A stretch of 64,000 bases of DNA, from assembly GCA_029866215.1 (NCBI GenBank), contig JARWZU010000088.1, forward strand, positions 240,645-304,644, read 5' to 3'. The notes under the pieces were generated by a model. The model did no database searches, was not told where the DNA came from, and was given only the letters and a program-made list of their open reading frames with translations. The position numbers and the translations under genes are program-made. The DNA comes from Akkermansiaceae bacterium (GTDB lineage Bacteria > Verrucomicrobiota > Verrucomicrobiia > Verrucomicrobiales > Akkermansiaceae). Positions 1 to 9,040 of the stretch are shown piece after piece (position 1 is the stretch's first letter; each line of letters opens with the position of its first letter).

Positions 1-54
1 GGTTAGGCTCCCTTCGCCCTGTTCTGGAAATCTCGGGGATATCGCGTTCTCCAT
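1..54 (-). other. Possible start of a leftward gene cut by the window edge
   Basis: An ATG at 54 opens a leftward frame (MENAISPRFPEQGEG..) that runs out of the window uninterrupted. With only 18 codons there is no support beyond openness, and it could be chance. Confidence 0.15.
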
Positions 55-81
55 TTCCGCCGAAACTGACAGGCGCGTCAC

Positions 82-1491
82 TTACGGCGCGGTGGGAGAT
101 CCATTTGAGCGCGGTTGGGCTTTTGGGGGACCGGGCGTTGATCGATCGCTGCGATCGATCTGAGCATTACGGTCGATTTCTGATAGTGACTTCGTATCGT
201 TTTTGATAGAAACGAGTCGATTGGGGACTGATTTTTGCGTGACGCGCTCGCCCCGAAGCAAGCGACCGCCCTCTCCCGTCAACCAGAGGTAGTGGTCGCT
301 GGGAAGTCCTTCGTAGGTGACGAATGGGTTGGGGCCGACTGGGGGTGTGTTGGTACATTTGAAAATGGCGGTTCCTTCGTCAACCTCGTCGAACATGGCC
401 ACATAGATCATCGTGGCTCCTGCCCTTTTGGCACCACTGAACTGGGACCACAGGAATTGGCCTTTCAGCCTTGGCGTCCGGTCGAATGCATCCTGCGGGT
501 TCTTGTTGTGCCAACTGAATCCTGGAAAGACCACCGGCAGAAAATCGATGGACCGGTCGCTGCACCACTTGATATCCGCCGCGTAATACTTGTCGGCATG
601 GGCGCTTGCGTCGGCGGGGGTGGAGTAGCGGCCGGGGGTCCATGGGCTGATGACATCGGCAAGTTTCAGTAAGTCATGGAACGCTGGGTCGGTGATGGCA
701 TCCCGGTCTTGATTCCGCCACCCCGTGGGTACTCCGAGCATGACCGAGCAGCCGTCGGCTTTGAAAAAATCGACTAGGGCGCGGCATTCCTGCAGCGTGT
801 ACTCTCGCCCGTCATTTAAGCCGATCCCCCAGATCGCGACGAGAGGCTTGCCCTCGTGATGCAGGTAAGCGGGGTCACGGCCCATTTTCATCTTGTTCCT
901 GAGCATCTTCCAGTCCGCTGAAATCACGGACGTCTCGCCAGCATTGAGTCCGCTTAGATCGTACATGACCGCGTATGTCCGGCCGTTGAGATTGGCACCT
1001 TCCCGGCAATTCGAGAGCACCACGTCCTTGTGATGTCGCAAGGATTCACCTTTCAGACCGTTGGCGAAACGTTGCACGAAGACTCCGTCGATGCCGTAGT
1101 CGCGCATCCATTTGAAATGCCGCGTGACCGTGGAGCGGTTGTGGGAGCTGAAAACGACCGCTGCCTCTCCGTTCGCGTGCTTGAAGCCGGTCGGAAAGCA
1201 CTCTGCGGGGGTGGCATCGGACATGTCGGGCCACATATCGACGGTGACATTTCCCGGCGCAAAGGGTTTTGATCCACTGCGCGCCCAGTGGGTCCAGCCG
1301 AGACCGGCGCCATCGTCCGGGGTATTGAACCATCCTTGGTAGCCCGCCATCACCTTGCCCTTCAGGGTCGTGGTATTTACACTTTTGACGCTAGTTCCGG
1401 CATACGGAGTCAGGGGATCGACCCGCGCTTCGGCTCCCAGCGATGCTGCGGTAAGAAAAACCGTGAGAATGAAGAAAGGAACAAATTTCAT
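82..1491 (-). CDS. Secreted GH71/GH99-like glycoside hydrolase
   Basis: About 469 residues from ATG 1491. The open frame continues to 1617, but the ATG at 1491 is followed by a clear signal peptide (MKFVPFFILTVFLTAASLGA), so that start is preferred. The mature protein opens with KGKVMAGYQGWF (residues 44-55), the hallmark of bacterial proteins annotated as glycoside hydrolase family 71/99-like, and carries WMRDYGIDGVFVQRF and AMFDEVDEGTAIFK, typical of this TIM-barrel group. The exact substrate is unknown; GH99 relatives cleave alpha-mannosidic linkages, which would suit the mannosidase-rich neighbourhood (inference). It is paralogous to the middle of the 25037-28321 protein. The last ~45 residues are charged, Pro/Ser-rich and absent from that paralogue; they contain a perfect DNA palindrome (140-160). 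A copy of the shared upstream element lies at 1580-1600, and the gene diverges from the 1807 gene. Confidence 0.85.
   Translation of the reverse strand: MKFVPFFILTVFLTAASLGAEARVDPLTPYAGTSVKSVNTTTLKGKVMAGYQGWFNTPDDGAGLGWTHWARSGSKPFAPGNVTVDMWPDMSDATPAECFPTGFKHANGEAAVVFSSHNRSTVTRHFKWMRDYGIDGVFVQRFANGLKGESLRHHKDVVLSNCREGANLNGRTYAVMYDLSGLNAGETSVISADWKMLRNKMKMGRDPAYLHHEGKPLVAIWGIGLNDGREYTLQECRALVDFFKADGCSVMLGVPTGWRNQDRDAITDPAFHDLLKLADVISPWTPGRYSTPADASAHADKYYAADIKWCSDRSIDFLPVVFPGFSWHNKNPQDAFDRTPRLKGQFLWSQFSGAKRAGATMIYVAMFDEVDEGTAIFKCTNTPPVGPNPFVTYEGLPSDHYLWLTGEGGRLLRGERVTQKSVPNRLVSIKNDTKSLSEIDRNAQIDRSDRSTPGPPKAQPRSNGSPTAP
140..160. repeat. Perfect inverted repeat inside the 3' end of the GH71/99-like gene
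   Basis: Two 10-base arms GATCGATCGC and GCGATCGATC flank a single T. The palindrome lies within the coding frame, about 55 bases before the stop codon. The one-base spacer makes it a poor RNA hairpin; as DNA it could extrude or bind a dimeric protein. No function is established. Confidence 0.6.
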
Positions 1492-1579
1492 CGGAAATAG
1501 GGTAGAGAGTCGGAGGTTACACTGAATTAAACCAAAGACTGATATAAGTGAAAATTTGCTACTTTTTGAAAAAGTTGGG

Positions 1580-1600
1580 TAGTCCACAAAACGATGACAC
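1580..1600 (-). promoter_or_regulatory. Shared upstream element, copy A (for the 82-1491 gene)
   Basis: In the leftward gene direction it reads TGTCATC-GT-TTTGTGGACTA. It ends 88 bp before the start codon at 1491. It is one of at least six close copies in the window that share orientation relative to the downstream gene. Confidence 0.6.
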
Positions 1601-1690
1601 TTCCAGCGACCTGACAAGAACTCGTGTTATCTATCAGGCCGAATGAAGCGAGACTCAACGTCTTGGAACCCCGACTAAAAATATGCGGCG

Positions 1691-1712
1691 ATGTCGTCGC
1701 TTTGTGGACTAT
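1691..1712 (+). promoter_or_regulatory. Shared upstream element, copy B (for the 1807-7137 gene)
   Basis: In gene direction it reads TGTCGTC-GC-TTTGTGGACTAT, ending 94 bp before the ATG at 1807. It is the only copy on the plus strand, and its downstream gene is also on the plus strand, so orientation is kept. With copy A it occupies the divergent intergenic region 1492-1806, in which I see no gene. Confidence 0.6.
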
Positions 1713-1806
1713 GTTATGAGCCGCAGTTGTTTAGGCTTAGAGCTGCAATAGTGATAGATTTATCTCCATCGCATCTTCCGAATGTTTCTGCCCACCAAAC
1801 CCAACG

Positions 1807-4800
1807 ATGACGCCCATCCAAAAAAGCCACCCGCGCCCCGCTTCTCCACAACGGAAGCGCACGTTCCTTGGCTCATTGGATGGGCTCCTCGCCGCCATGA
1901 CGCTAACGCTCACCGCACCCTCCGCCTTCGCTGCCGCCCTCACTTGGGACACGACATCAGGTGACGGAGCCACCATTACCGCGGCCAGCGGCAACTGGAA
2001 CACGACTGCAGGAAACTTGGTCTGGAACAACGCCGTTTCGAACGTGATTTGGAGCCAGACCTCAGCCACCGACGGCAGCAACACCGCCACTTTTGCCGGC
2101 GCAGACGGCACCACCGACCAGTATGTGATCACGCCTGCTGCGCAAATGGCTGCGGAATCGATCACCTTCAACAGCAGCGGCTACAAAGTCACCGGCAGCA
2201 CGCTGGCCATCATGCCGACGACCACCACGAGCGGGGCCATCACCGTCGCCGCTGGCAAGACCGCCACCATCAATTCCGCCATCGCCTACGCCAACAATGC
2301 AGCCGCTGCCATCACGGTGAACGCGGGTTCCACACTCAACCTTGGCGGCGGTGCGACCAATTCGCAATACACCTTTTCGGGTGCCGGCACGGTCAACGTG
2401 ACCGCGGGGTCTTACTCAACCAACACCGGTGCCATCAACGTTGCCACTTTTAACCAAACGGGCGGCACCTTCAACATCACGCCAGGAAATGGCGTCGGTT
2501 ACAACATCAACAGCACCACCCAAAACGTCGCCTACAACCTCTCCGGCGGCACCGTGACCGTGAACGGCAACGCCTCGACGGCCACCGTCAGCAACGCTCA
2601 TTTGGGTATCGGAAACGGGACCAGCGTCAACACATCCGCCTTGAATGTGAGCGGCACCGGCGTCTTGAACGTGGGCACCACCGCCAGCCGTTCCGGCGAG
2701 ATTCGCATCGGAAATACCGCCGCATCCAACGGTACGCTCAATGTGACGGGTGGCACGGTCACCGTTGGCACCGGCAGCGCGACCAACCAGATTTACTTCC
2801 ACAAGGCCGGGTCAAACTCGGGCTTCACCGCCGCGATGACCCAGTCCGCCGGCACGGTGACGACTAACGGCATCCAGTTCGGAGGTTCCACGGGTGCTAC
2901 CACCTATATTGCCAACTCAGCAGCGAACTTAACCCTCAGCGGCGGCAGTCTTTACATCGGTGCGGCAGGGATCACCAAAGGTACGGACGCCAGCGCCCTC
3001 GCAACCACCATCAAGCTACAAGGCGGCACACTGGGTGCCGAACAAAACTGGACCTCCTCGCTCGACATGAAACTGGGCACCACCACCGGCGGGCCCACCT
3101 TTCTAGCAGCTACCAGCAGTGCCGTTTCCAAAAACATCACCCTCTCGGGCGTGCTTTCGGATGATAGTTCAGTCAACGGCAAACTCACCAAGACCGGTGC
3201 CGGTAATCTGACACTCGCTGGCGCGAACACCTACACGGGCCCTACCACCATCAGCGCAGGCACCTTGACCTTGGGCGCGAGCAACGTGCTGCCGAACGCA
3301 TCGGCCGTTTCGATCGCTGCCGCCACCCTCAACGCGGCGACATTTGCCGACACCGCCGGAACCCTCGACGTCACCGCTGCCACTTCCACCATCAACCTAG
3401 GCGCCGGAGCCGCGCTCGCGTTTGCGAACAGCAGCGCGATCGACTGGACCGGTGGCACCCTGACCCTCACCGGGACTTTCACTTCGGGCTCCTCCCTGCG
3501 CTTCGGCACCACCAGCGGAGGATTGACCGCCACCCAACTCGGTAAGATCACCGCAAGCGGTTCTCCGACCTTCACCCTAAACGCAAACGGCTATCTGGTG
3601 GACAACACATCTCCACCGGCCAGCGACGCGGTCTTGAGCTTCGGCAACAGCGGCACCGGGTTCGGGCCCACGCCGCCCTACATTCTCTCGGGAAGTAACA
3701 CCGCGCCGATTTCCCTAACCTTTTCCATCAATGGCACCGGCGTGATTTCCCTCAACGCCTCCACCACCAGCTCCAGCACCATTTTTATCAACATGGTAAA
3801 CGAGTGGGATAGCAGTGATGTCGGAACGGTGACGAATTCTGCTTGGTTCAATACATCCTTCACTCTAACGGGAAGCGGATCCGGCGGAGCAAACCTCGCC
3901 ATCACCGAGAACGGCGGCGGCGGCATCGGCATCCAGGGCGAAAATACCAACCGGGTCGATGGCCTGAACTACGGCACGGACGGCACGACATCCACCCCGG
4001 AAACCCTGACGTGGACGCTCAGTGGTGCGCCAGCCGGCATGGCGCTCACCTTGAAAAACTGGTCCTACGTCGAGGGCAACGGCTCAGACATCCGGGTCTC
4101 GAACGGAACGACAAATGCCGACTTCCCGAACATGTCGGGTGCCACGGGAACGCTGAGCCTCCCTGCTGATTTTGTGCTCAACAATGGTGGTTCGCTTACT
4201 TTCAAAGAAATTCCCGGAATTGGGCTAACAGATGGCGCGAGCATCGCCGGCTTCACTTTTGCGGTGGTCGCATCTTCCGCGCCTCCTGGGTCCGGAGGAT
4301 TTGACAACGGCGCGGGAAACAACCTGTGGACCAACGCCACTAACTGGAGCCCCGATGGCGTGCCTGCGTCTCCTACCGATGCCGTCATCGATGGCTACGA
4401 TGTCATTCTCAACAGCGCGGCAGCCACCGGCCCGGACGAACTCCTGATCACCAACGGTTCGCTCACCGTGACCGGCAGCGGCGCGCTGACGATGCGCGCC
4501 ATGACCCTCGGCCGCGACCTCACTAAAACCGTCCGCCTCGTCATCCATGGCTCAGGCGTGTCCTTCGGCTATTCCGGCTCATCCGCTACCGACGAGTTCG
4601 CGGTGGGTTCTGCCGCCACCGTGGAAACCAAGCCCGACTCGGGCGGCAGCGAGCCGCTTGAACTCGGGGCCGCCAAACTGGTCCTCGACGTCGGGTCAGA
4701 GTGGCTTCTCGATGGCACTCATTTCACCGGCCCCTACAACATCGGCGACCGTTTCGTGCTGGCGAACTTCGGATCACTCTCCGGCAGCACGGCAGCCATG

Positions 4801-7137
4801 CGCACCCGAAATTTCGACCTACCTTCCACTCGTCGGCTCGAATTGGTCGCCACCGCCACCTCGATTTACTACGAGGTGAAGACCCAGACCGCCGCCGTCG
4901 GGCCGAATATCATCATCATCAACACCGACGACCAGGCCGCCGACCAGCACTACGGTTTTGATGGCAGGAATTGCATTACACCGACGCTGGACTCACTCGT
5001 TTCCACTGGTCTGAAATTCAACTTGGCATTCTGCGCCGCGTCCGTATGCGGCGCCTCACGCTACTCGCTGCTCACCAGTCGTTGGCCCTCGCGAAATACC
5101 AGCGACACCTTCATATCTCGCTACCCACTCGGAACACTCGGCCGCTTCGGCGTGTCGGACACCGAGCTGGAGCATGACGGCCAAAACATCGGTGCATGGC
5201 TGCAGCAGGCCGGCTACCGCACCGGCTTTGTCGGGAAATCCCACGTGCTCGATGACGACTTGAACTTTACCAGCAATTGGGCATCCAAGGGACTCATCAC
5301 CTACGGCCAGACGGACGATCCGGCCACCAATGCCACGGTCAACGCGGCCATGCAGCACAACCACCGCGTCGTCTGCCAGAACATGCGCACGCTGGGATAC
5401 GATTATGTCGACGGCTTCTACCACGCCAATCTCAAGGAACTCTATAATAATAAGCTGAACGTCCACAACCAAGAGTGGATCACCAGCCGCGCCCTGAAAT
5501 TCATCGATGAAAACCGCAACGAGCCTTTCTTCCTCTACATGGCGCCCACCATCAACCACGGGCCGGTCAACGATAGCCTCACCACCGACCTGAACGCCGA
5601 CCCGCGCTACACCAGCGCCGGCTACCTGCCCAACGAGGACTACTCGTTCATGCCGACGCGCGCGTCGATCATCTCTCAGGTGAACGCCGCTGGCAAAGCA
5701 CTCATCACCGCTCGCGAGACCTGGATCGACTACTCGGTCAAGGCCATCCTCGACAAGCTCACCGCCTACGGCATCCGCAACAACACGCTGATCATTTTCA
5801 CCTCCGACCACGGCGAGAAGACGCTCTCCAGCCCAACGATCTGGGGCAAAACCTCGCTCTACGACTTGGGCATGAAGGTGCCTCTGGTGATGAATTGGCC
5901 AAATGGCATCGCCTCACCCGGTCGTGCGTACAACGAATTGGTCAGCCACGTGGACATCGGATCGACGCTGCTTGCACTCGCGGGGGCCTCCAACCTACCG
6001 ACCCGACCGGTGGATGGTGTCAGTCTGGTGCCGGTGCTCAACGGTAGCAGCGCGGCGGTGCGGAGCGACGTCTTCGGCGAGATGGGCTACGCCCGCGGCG
6101 TTCGCACCAAGACCCACAAATACATCGCCGTTCGCTACACCCCGTCGATTTACACCCAGATCGCGAGTGGCTATCGTTGGCCGGAATACAACGCCAGTAC
6201 AACGACGGGAGGAACCGTCCCGCGACCCTATTACATCAACAACAGCGGTCTTGGTGGGGGCGTCGCGATGACCAACTCGACCTATTTCGATGACGACCAA
6301 CTCTACAACCTAACCACCGATCCGAACGAAAACACCAATATCTATGGTCAAGAGCCCGCCACCACCTACGACCTCAAGAAACGCCTCGCCAGCTACATCG
6401 GCGGGATTCCCAACCGCCCGTTTCGGCAGTTTAGCGACAACTCCAAGGAGTTCTCACCCACGCCGACTGCAACGCCCCAACCGCCGCAGTCACTTCAAGG
6501 GCAGTTCCAAGGAGTCAACCAAGTCAAACTCGACTGGACCGACGCCGCCAACAGCGAGCTTGGATACATCATTCAAAAATCCGTCAACGGAGGCCCATTC
6601 CAGATCATCGATGAAAAACCATCCGGAGTCACCACCAGCACTGTCTCGGTGAACGCGGGCGTGGAGGACATCGTTCTGCAAGTTTCCGCCTACAATTCGC
6701 TAGGCGATGCGGGTGCGGTGAATCCGGTGGATCTGCTCACGCCGAACTCCTGGCGTTTCAGAACCTTTGGCACCGCCGATCCGACTCTCATCGCGCCGGC
6801 CAGCCAGTGGAGCGCCGATGCCGACGGCGACGGACAAACGAATTTGTGGGAGTATGCCTTCGCGACCAATCCCCTCGCGTCGTCCTCGGTCGCGCGTTCC
6901 GAGGGCCGAATCACCGCGCAAGGCCAGGACTCTTATCTGGAATACTTGGTGCCCCGTGACGCCCGCAGAAATATTCAGATCGTTGGCGCCGTATCGGAGG
7001 ATCTCATCACGTGGTTGAAAGGCGCGCCAGCCTGTGTGGTGGCCGAGGATACCCCGACCCACCTGCTTTTTCGTTGCGCCTCGCCTGTCAAAGACCATCC
7101 CAAGCAGTTCATCCGGGCTGAAATCGCACAGCCATAA
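1807..7137 (+). CDS. Giant secreted sulfatase fused to autotransporter-type beta-strand repeats and Fn3
   Basis: 1776 residues. Residues ~25-43 look like a signal peptide ending in SAFAA. Residues ~45-600 are Gly/Thr/Ser-rich autotransporter-associated beta-strand repeats (LTKTGAGNLTLAGANTYTG type). Residues ~600-1025 hold two further beta-rich modules, one starting WTNATNWSPDGVPASPTD. A type I sulfatase domain follows from about residue 1031 (NIIIINTDDQ) with the nucleophile signature C1081-GASR, the Cys type that needs conversion to formylglycine. A fibronectin III-like module covers ~1559-1645, and a C-terminal DADGDGQTNLWEYA domain ends the protein. The frame is uninterrupted. A shared upstream element (1691-1712) precedes it, and a pseudopilin gene starts 5 bp downstream. 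The combination of a complete sulfatase with an autotransporter-like scaffold is unusual. The substrate cannot be read from sequence. Confidence 0.85.
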   Translation: MTPIQKSHPRPASPQRKRTFLGSLDGLLAAMTLTLTAPSAFAAALTWDTTSGDGATITAASGNWNTTAGNLVWNNAVSNVIWSQTSATDGSNTATFAGADGTTDQYVITPAAQMAAESITFNSSGYKVTGSTLAIMPTTTTSGAITVAAGKTATINSAIAYANNAAAAITVNAGSTLNLGGGATNSQYTFSGAGTVNVTAGSYSTNTGAINVATFNQTGGTFNITPGNGVGYNINSTTQNVAYNLSGGTVTVNGNASTATVSNAHLGIGNGTSVNTSALNVSGTGVLNVGTTASRSGEIRIGNTAASNGTLNVTGGTVTVGTGSATNQIYFHKAGSNSGFTAAMTQSAGTVTTNGIQFGGSTGATTYIANSAANLTLSGGSLYIGAAGITKGTDASALATTIKLQGGTLGAEQNWTSSLDMKLGTTTGGPTFLAATSSAVSKNITLSGVLSDDSSVNGKLTKTGAGNLTLAGANTYTGPTTISAGTLTLGASNVLPNASAVSIAAATLNAATFADTAGTLDVTAATSTINLGAGAALAFANSSAIDWTGGTLTLTGTFTSGSSLRFGTTSGGLTATQLGKITASGSPTFTLNANGYLVDNTSPPASDAVLSFGNSGTGFGPTPPYILSGSNTAPISLTFSINGTGVISLNASTTSSSTIFINMVNEWDSSDVGTVTNSAWFNTSFTLTGSGSGGANLAITENGGGGIGIQGENTNRVDGLNYGTDGTTSTPETLTWTLSGAPAGMALTLKNWSYVEGNGSDIRVSNGTTNADFPNMSGATGTLSLPADFVLNNGGSLTFKEIPGIGLTDGASIAGFTFAVVASSAPPGSGGFDNGAGNNLWTNATNWSPDGVPASPTDAVIDGYDVILNSAAATGPDELLITNGSLTVTGSGALTMRAMTLGRDLTKTVRLVIHGSGVSFGYSGSSATDEFAVGSAATVETKPDSGGSEPLELGAAKLVLDVGSEWLLDGTHFTGPYNIGDRFVLANFGSLSGSTAAMRTRNFDLPSTRRLELVATATSIYYEVKTQTAAVGPNIIIINTDDQAADQHYGFDGRNCITPTLDSLVSTGLKFNLAFCAASVCGASRYSLLTSRWPSRNTSDTFISRYPLGTLGRFGVSDTELEHDGQNIGAWLQQAGYRTGFVGKSHVLDDDLNFTSNWASKGLITYGQTDDPATNATVNAAMQHNHRVVCQNMRTLGYDYVDGFYHANLKELYNNKLNVHNQEWITSRALKFIDENRNEPFFLYMAPTINHGPVNDSLTTDLNADPRYTSAGYLPNEDYSFMPTRASIISQVNAAGKALITARETWIDYSVKAILDKLTAYGIRNNTLIIFTSDHGEKTLSSPTIWGKTSLYDLGMKVPLVMNWPNGIASPGRAYNELVSHVDIGSTLLALAGASNLPTRPVDGVSLVPVLNGSSAAVRSDVFGEMGYARGVRTKTHKYIAVRYTPSIYTQIASGYRWPEYNASTTTGGTVPRPYYINNSGLGGGVAMTNSTYFDDDQLYNLTTDPNENTNIYGQEPATTYDLKKRLASYIGGIPNRPFRQFSDNSKEFSPTPTATPQPPQSLQGQFQGVNQVKLDWTDAANSELGYIIQKSVNGGPFQIIDEKPSGVTTSTVSVNAGVEDIVLQVSAYNSLGDAGAVNPVDLLTPNSWRFRTFGTADPTLIAPASQWSADADGDGQTNLWEYAFATNPLASSSVARSEGRITAQGQDSYLEYLVPRDARRNIQIVGAVSEDLITWLKGAPACVVAEDTPTHLLFRCASPVKDHPKQFIRAEIAQP
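1942..3240 (+). repeat. Dispersed beta-strand-repeat module, copy 1
   Basis: About 1.3 kb encoding the segment from LTWDTTSGDGAT to LAGANTYTG. It is very similar at the nucleotide level to 13755-15063, 16425-17705 and 41393-42706 (for example the stretch encoding NGIQFGGSTGATTY). The four copies sit in four different genes with different partner domains. Confidence 0.8.
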
Positions 7138-7142
7138 ATTCG

Positions 7143-7865
7143 ATGAATCCTATGAATCCCACAAACCGTCCATCCCTAAGCGAAATCAAGCCGCGAGCCT
7201 CGACAAAAGGCTTCACCCTCGTCGAGCTCTTGGTCGTCATCACCATCATTGTGGTACTTGCCGCTCTCACGACCGTCGGCATCGCGAAAATCAGATCCGC
7301 GGCGCGGGGGGCCACCTGCACTTCCAACCTCCGGCAGATCGGGGCGGCCATGCTTTCCTATGCGTCCGATAACAACAGCCAGTTGCCACCGCTCGAAGAT
7401 AGAACCGGAGCTGGCGATAGCCTATTGGGGATCTGGCCAAAGATCATCGCAGATGGCGGGTATCTCCCCAGAGTCACCAATAGCAAAGGCATACTTTCCT
7501 GCGGTGCCGGCGCCTGGGCTTGCTCAGACTGCACCGTCGTGCAAACCAATTACCAAGGCTACGGCGTGGCTGAAGGAACTGTCATGAAAGTAAAAAAATC
7601 ATCAGAGCCCGATGCAAAGGCTTCGACCCTCCTCCAGATCCCTAATCCCGAACGAACATGGTTAGTGGGGGATGTGGCCAACCAAGCGCCCGATCTCAAA
7701 ACAGGCTGGTACGCAACATGGGCAAATCCCTCGAGGTGGGGCGCACGCACTCCTGCCGCGCGTCACTCGAAAAAGGTCAACGTCTGCATGGTAGACGGAC
7801 ACGTGGAAAGCCTGACGCTGAAGGAACTGCAAGCGCCGGACAAGAACTATACGATGTACAAATAG
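7143..7865 (+). CDS. Prepilin-type pseudopilin (DUF1559-like)
   Basis: 240 residues starting 5 bp after the sulfatase-fusion stop codon, so almost certainly co-transcribed with it. A short basic leader ends at G23, followed by FTLVELLVVITIIVVLAAL: a class III prepilin/pseudopilin signal with Glu at mature position +5, cleaved and N-methylated by a prepilin peptidase. The C-terminal part has the CTSNLRQIGAAMLSYASDNN and RHSKKVNVCMVDGHVESL elements seen in the abundant DUF1559-type pseudopilins of Planctomycetes and Verrucomicrobia. Such proteins are assumed to form type II secretion-like pseudopili. Coupling to the upstream gene suggests, but does not prove, a role in exporting that protein. 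Confidence 0.85.
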   Translation: MNPMNPTNRPSLSEIKPRASTKGFTLVELLVVITIIVVLAALTTVGIAKIRSAARGATCTSNLRQIGAAMLSYASDNNSQLPPLEDRTGAGDSLLGIWPKIIADGGYLPRVTNSKGILSCGAGAWACSDCTVVQTNYQGYGVAEGTVMKVKKSSEPDAKASTLLQIPNPERTWLVGDVANQAPDLKTGWYATWANPSRWGARTPAARHSKKVNVCMVDGHVESLTLKELQAPDKNYTMYK

Positions 7866-7877
7866 TGGAGGGTCCGT

Positions 7878-8264
7878 TCAGCGCTTATTCTTTTTGCTGC
7901 CCGATTTCTCGGCATCGACCGATAGATCCACCGTCCGATCAATTGTTTTCCCGTTAGGTCCGGTTGGAAAGATCACACAAGAACAGTTGTTGTTCGCCAC
8001 CGGCCAGCGGGTCGTGGCGATGGGCTTGTCTCCCGCGTCGCCGCGCTCGCTCCTGGTGATGTTGTAGTAGTGGTTTTCACTGGGTTCGGTGGGGCGAGAC
8101 TTGGTGGCCTCCCCCGCTTCAAGCACGAGTTCGGTGGCACCGAGATTCAAAACCACGGATTTCGCGGATCGTTTGATGAAAAAATAATTGCCCGCTTTGA
8201 ACGAGTCATCGTCGAACCGGACGGCGAAGGACCTGAGTCCGGCGGGTTTTTCCTGAGCCAGCAC
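7878..8264 (-). CDS. Truncated paralogue of the neighbouring secreted protein, possible pseudogene
   Basis: The frame is open from a GTG at 8264 and further up to the TGA (8325-8327) that ends the next gene, in the same reading frame as that gene (63 bases from that TGA to the GTG, a multiple of three). The readable upstream part contains EGRSFAVVL, matching EGRDFIILL in the 8325-9005 protein, and the remainder (AGNYFFIKRSAKSVVLNLG, ...YYNITRSE) aligns with that protein's C-terminal half. It lacks the signal peptide and first ~100 residues. The simplest reading is a tandem duplicate that lost its 5' half by deletion; a short translated protein from GTG 8264 cannot be excluded. The C-terminus is lysine-rich (SGSKKNKR). 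Confidence 0.45.
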   Translation of the reverse strand: MLAQEKPAGLRSFAVRFDDDSFKAGNYFFIKRSAKSVVLNLGATELVLEAGEATKSRPTEPSENHYYNITRSERGDAGDKPIATTRWPVANNNCSCVIFPTGPNGKTIDRTVDLSVDAEKSGSKKNKR

Positions 8265-8324
8265 GACGGCGAAGGACCGGCCTTCGATGGGTTTGTTTGA
8301 TTTCTTGATTTTAAAAAAGGCAAT

Positions 8325-9005
8325 TCATTCGGCGGAAGCCATGGGCATCAGCCGCTCGTCCACCGCCTGATAAGTCAGGTTTCCCGCCTCGTTGCGATAG
8401 ATGAAGGCGTAGCAGCGGACATTGTCGCGATGCGGCCAGCGGGAGTTGAAGAAGGGCCTGACCTTGCCGTTATCGGACTGATAGAGGGTGGCCTGATAGA
8501 AGGGCTTTTCACCGCGGCTGGGAGCCTTGGCGAACACGGCCATCCGCGGTTTGATCAGCGTTTTTTCCGATCCGAGAACCGCCATGACGGGGGTCTCCGA
8601 GGCGTTGAAAAACAGCGTGCTGTCCGCGCCGAAACGGGACTCTCCGCCATTGACGAGATGGACCTTGTAAGTGGCTCCGGCAGGTTCCAGCAGGATGATG
8701 AAATCTCTGCCCTCCGCCGGCAGCACGACGTTTGCAACGGCGCGGAAGCCGGATTCCTGCTTGGTGTCCGGAACCGCGAGGGCGAAGTCAAGGGTGCTGG
8801 GCTTGAACGGCTCACTGAGGCCGCGCGCGCCGATCTGGACCGCTGCGCCGGCCACGCCGCCGGACAGCGGCTGGAGCTTGACGATGGGCCCGCCCGGGAC
8901 GAGCAGCATGGCTCGAACGCCTGCCGTCTTGGGCTCCGCGGCGGCGGTTAAGGAGCCTGAGAAACAGGCGGCGACCAGAAAGAAGTTGAACAAGTGGCGG
9001 AACAT
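8325..9005 (-). CDS. Small secreted protein next to Verru_Chthon protein A, function unknown
   Basis: 226 residues from ATG 9005; a TTG three codons earlier is in frame but less likely. A signal peptide (MFRHLFNFFLVAACFSGSLTAAAE) precedes a beta-rich domain of unknown function with EGRDFIILLEPAG and FFNASETPVMAVLGSEKTLI. I do not recognise a characterised family. The position immediately downstream of the Verru_Chthon protein A gene (gap ~35 bp, same strand) suggests an operon partner. A truncated copy follows it at 7878-8264. Confidence 0.7.
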   Translation of the reverse strand: MFRHLFNFFLVAACFSGSLTAAAEPKTAGVRAMLLVPGGPIVKLQPLSGGVAGAAVQIGARGLSEPFKPSTLDFALAVPDTKQESGFRAVANVVLPAEGRDFIILLEPAGATYKVHLVNGGESRFGADSTLFFNASETPVMAVLGSEKTLIKPRMAVFAKAPSRGEKPFYQATLYQSDNGKVRPFFNSRWPHRDNVRCYAFIYRNEAGNLTYQAVDERLMPMASAE

Positions 9006-9040
9006 GGAGCTCAAGGAATGTCGGGGTTGTTTGCGTGGCT

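Noticed and set aside
1691..1712. Reading the shared element as a palindromic operator (CAC-TTT-GTG core)
   Set aside because: The dyad breaks in copies A, B and D, where the outer CAC changes to CGT or CGC, while the rest stays conserved.
8325..8327. TGA as a selenocysteine or programmed read-through codon
   Set aside because: The part before the TGA is a complete protein and the part after repeats its C-terminal half, which fits duplication better than recoding.
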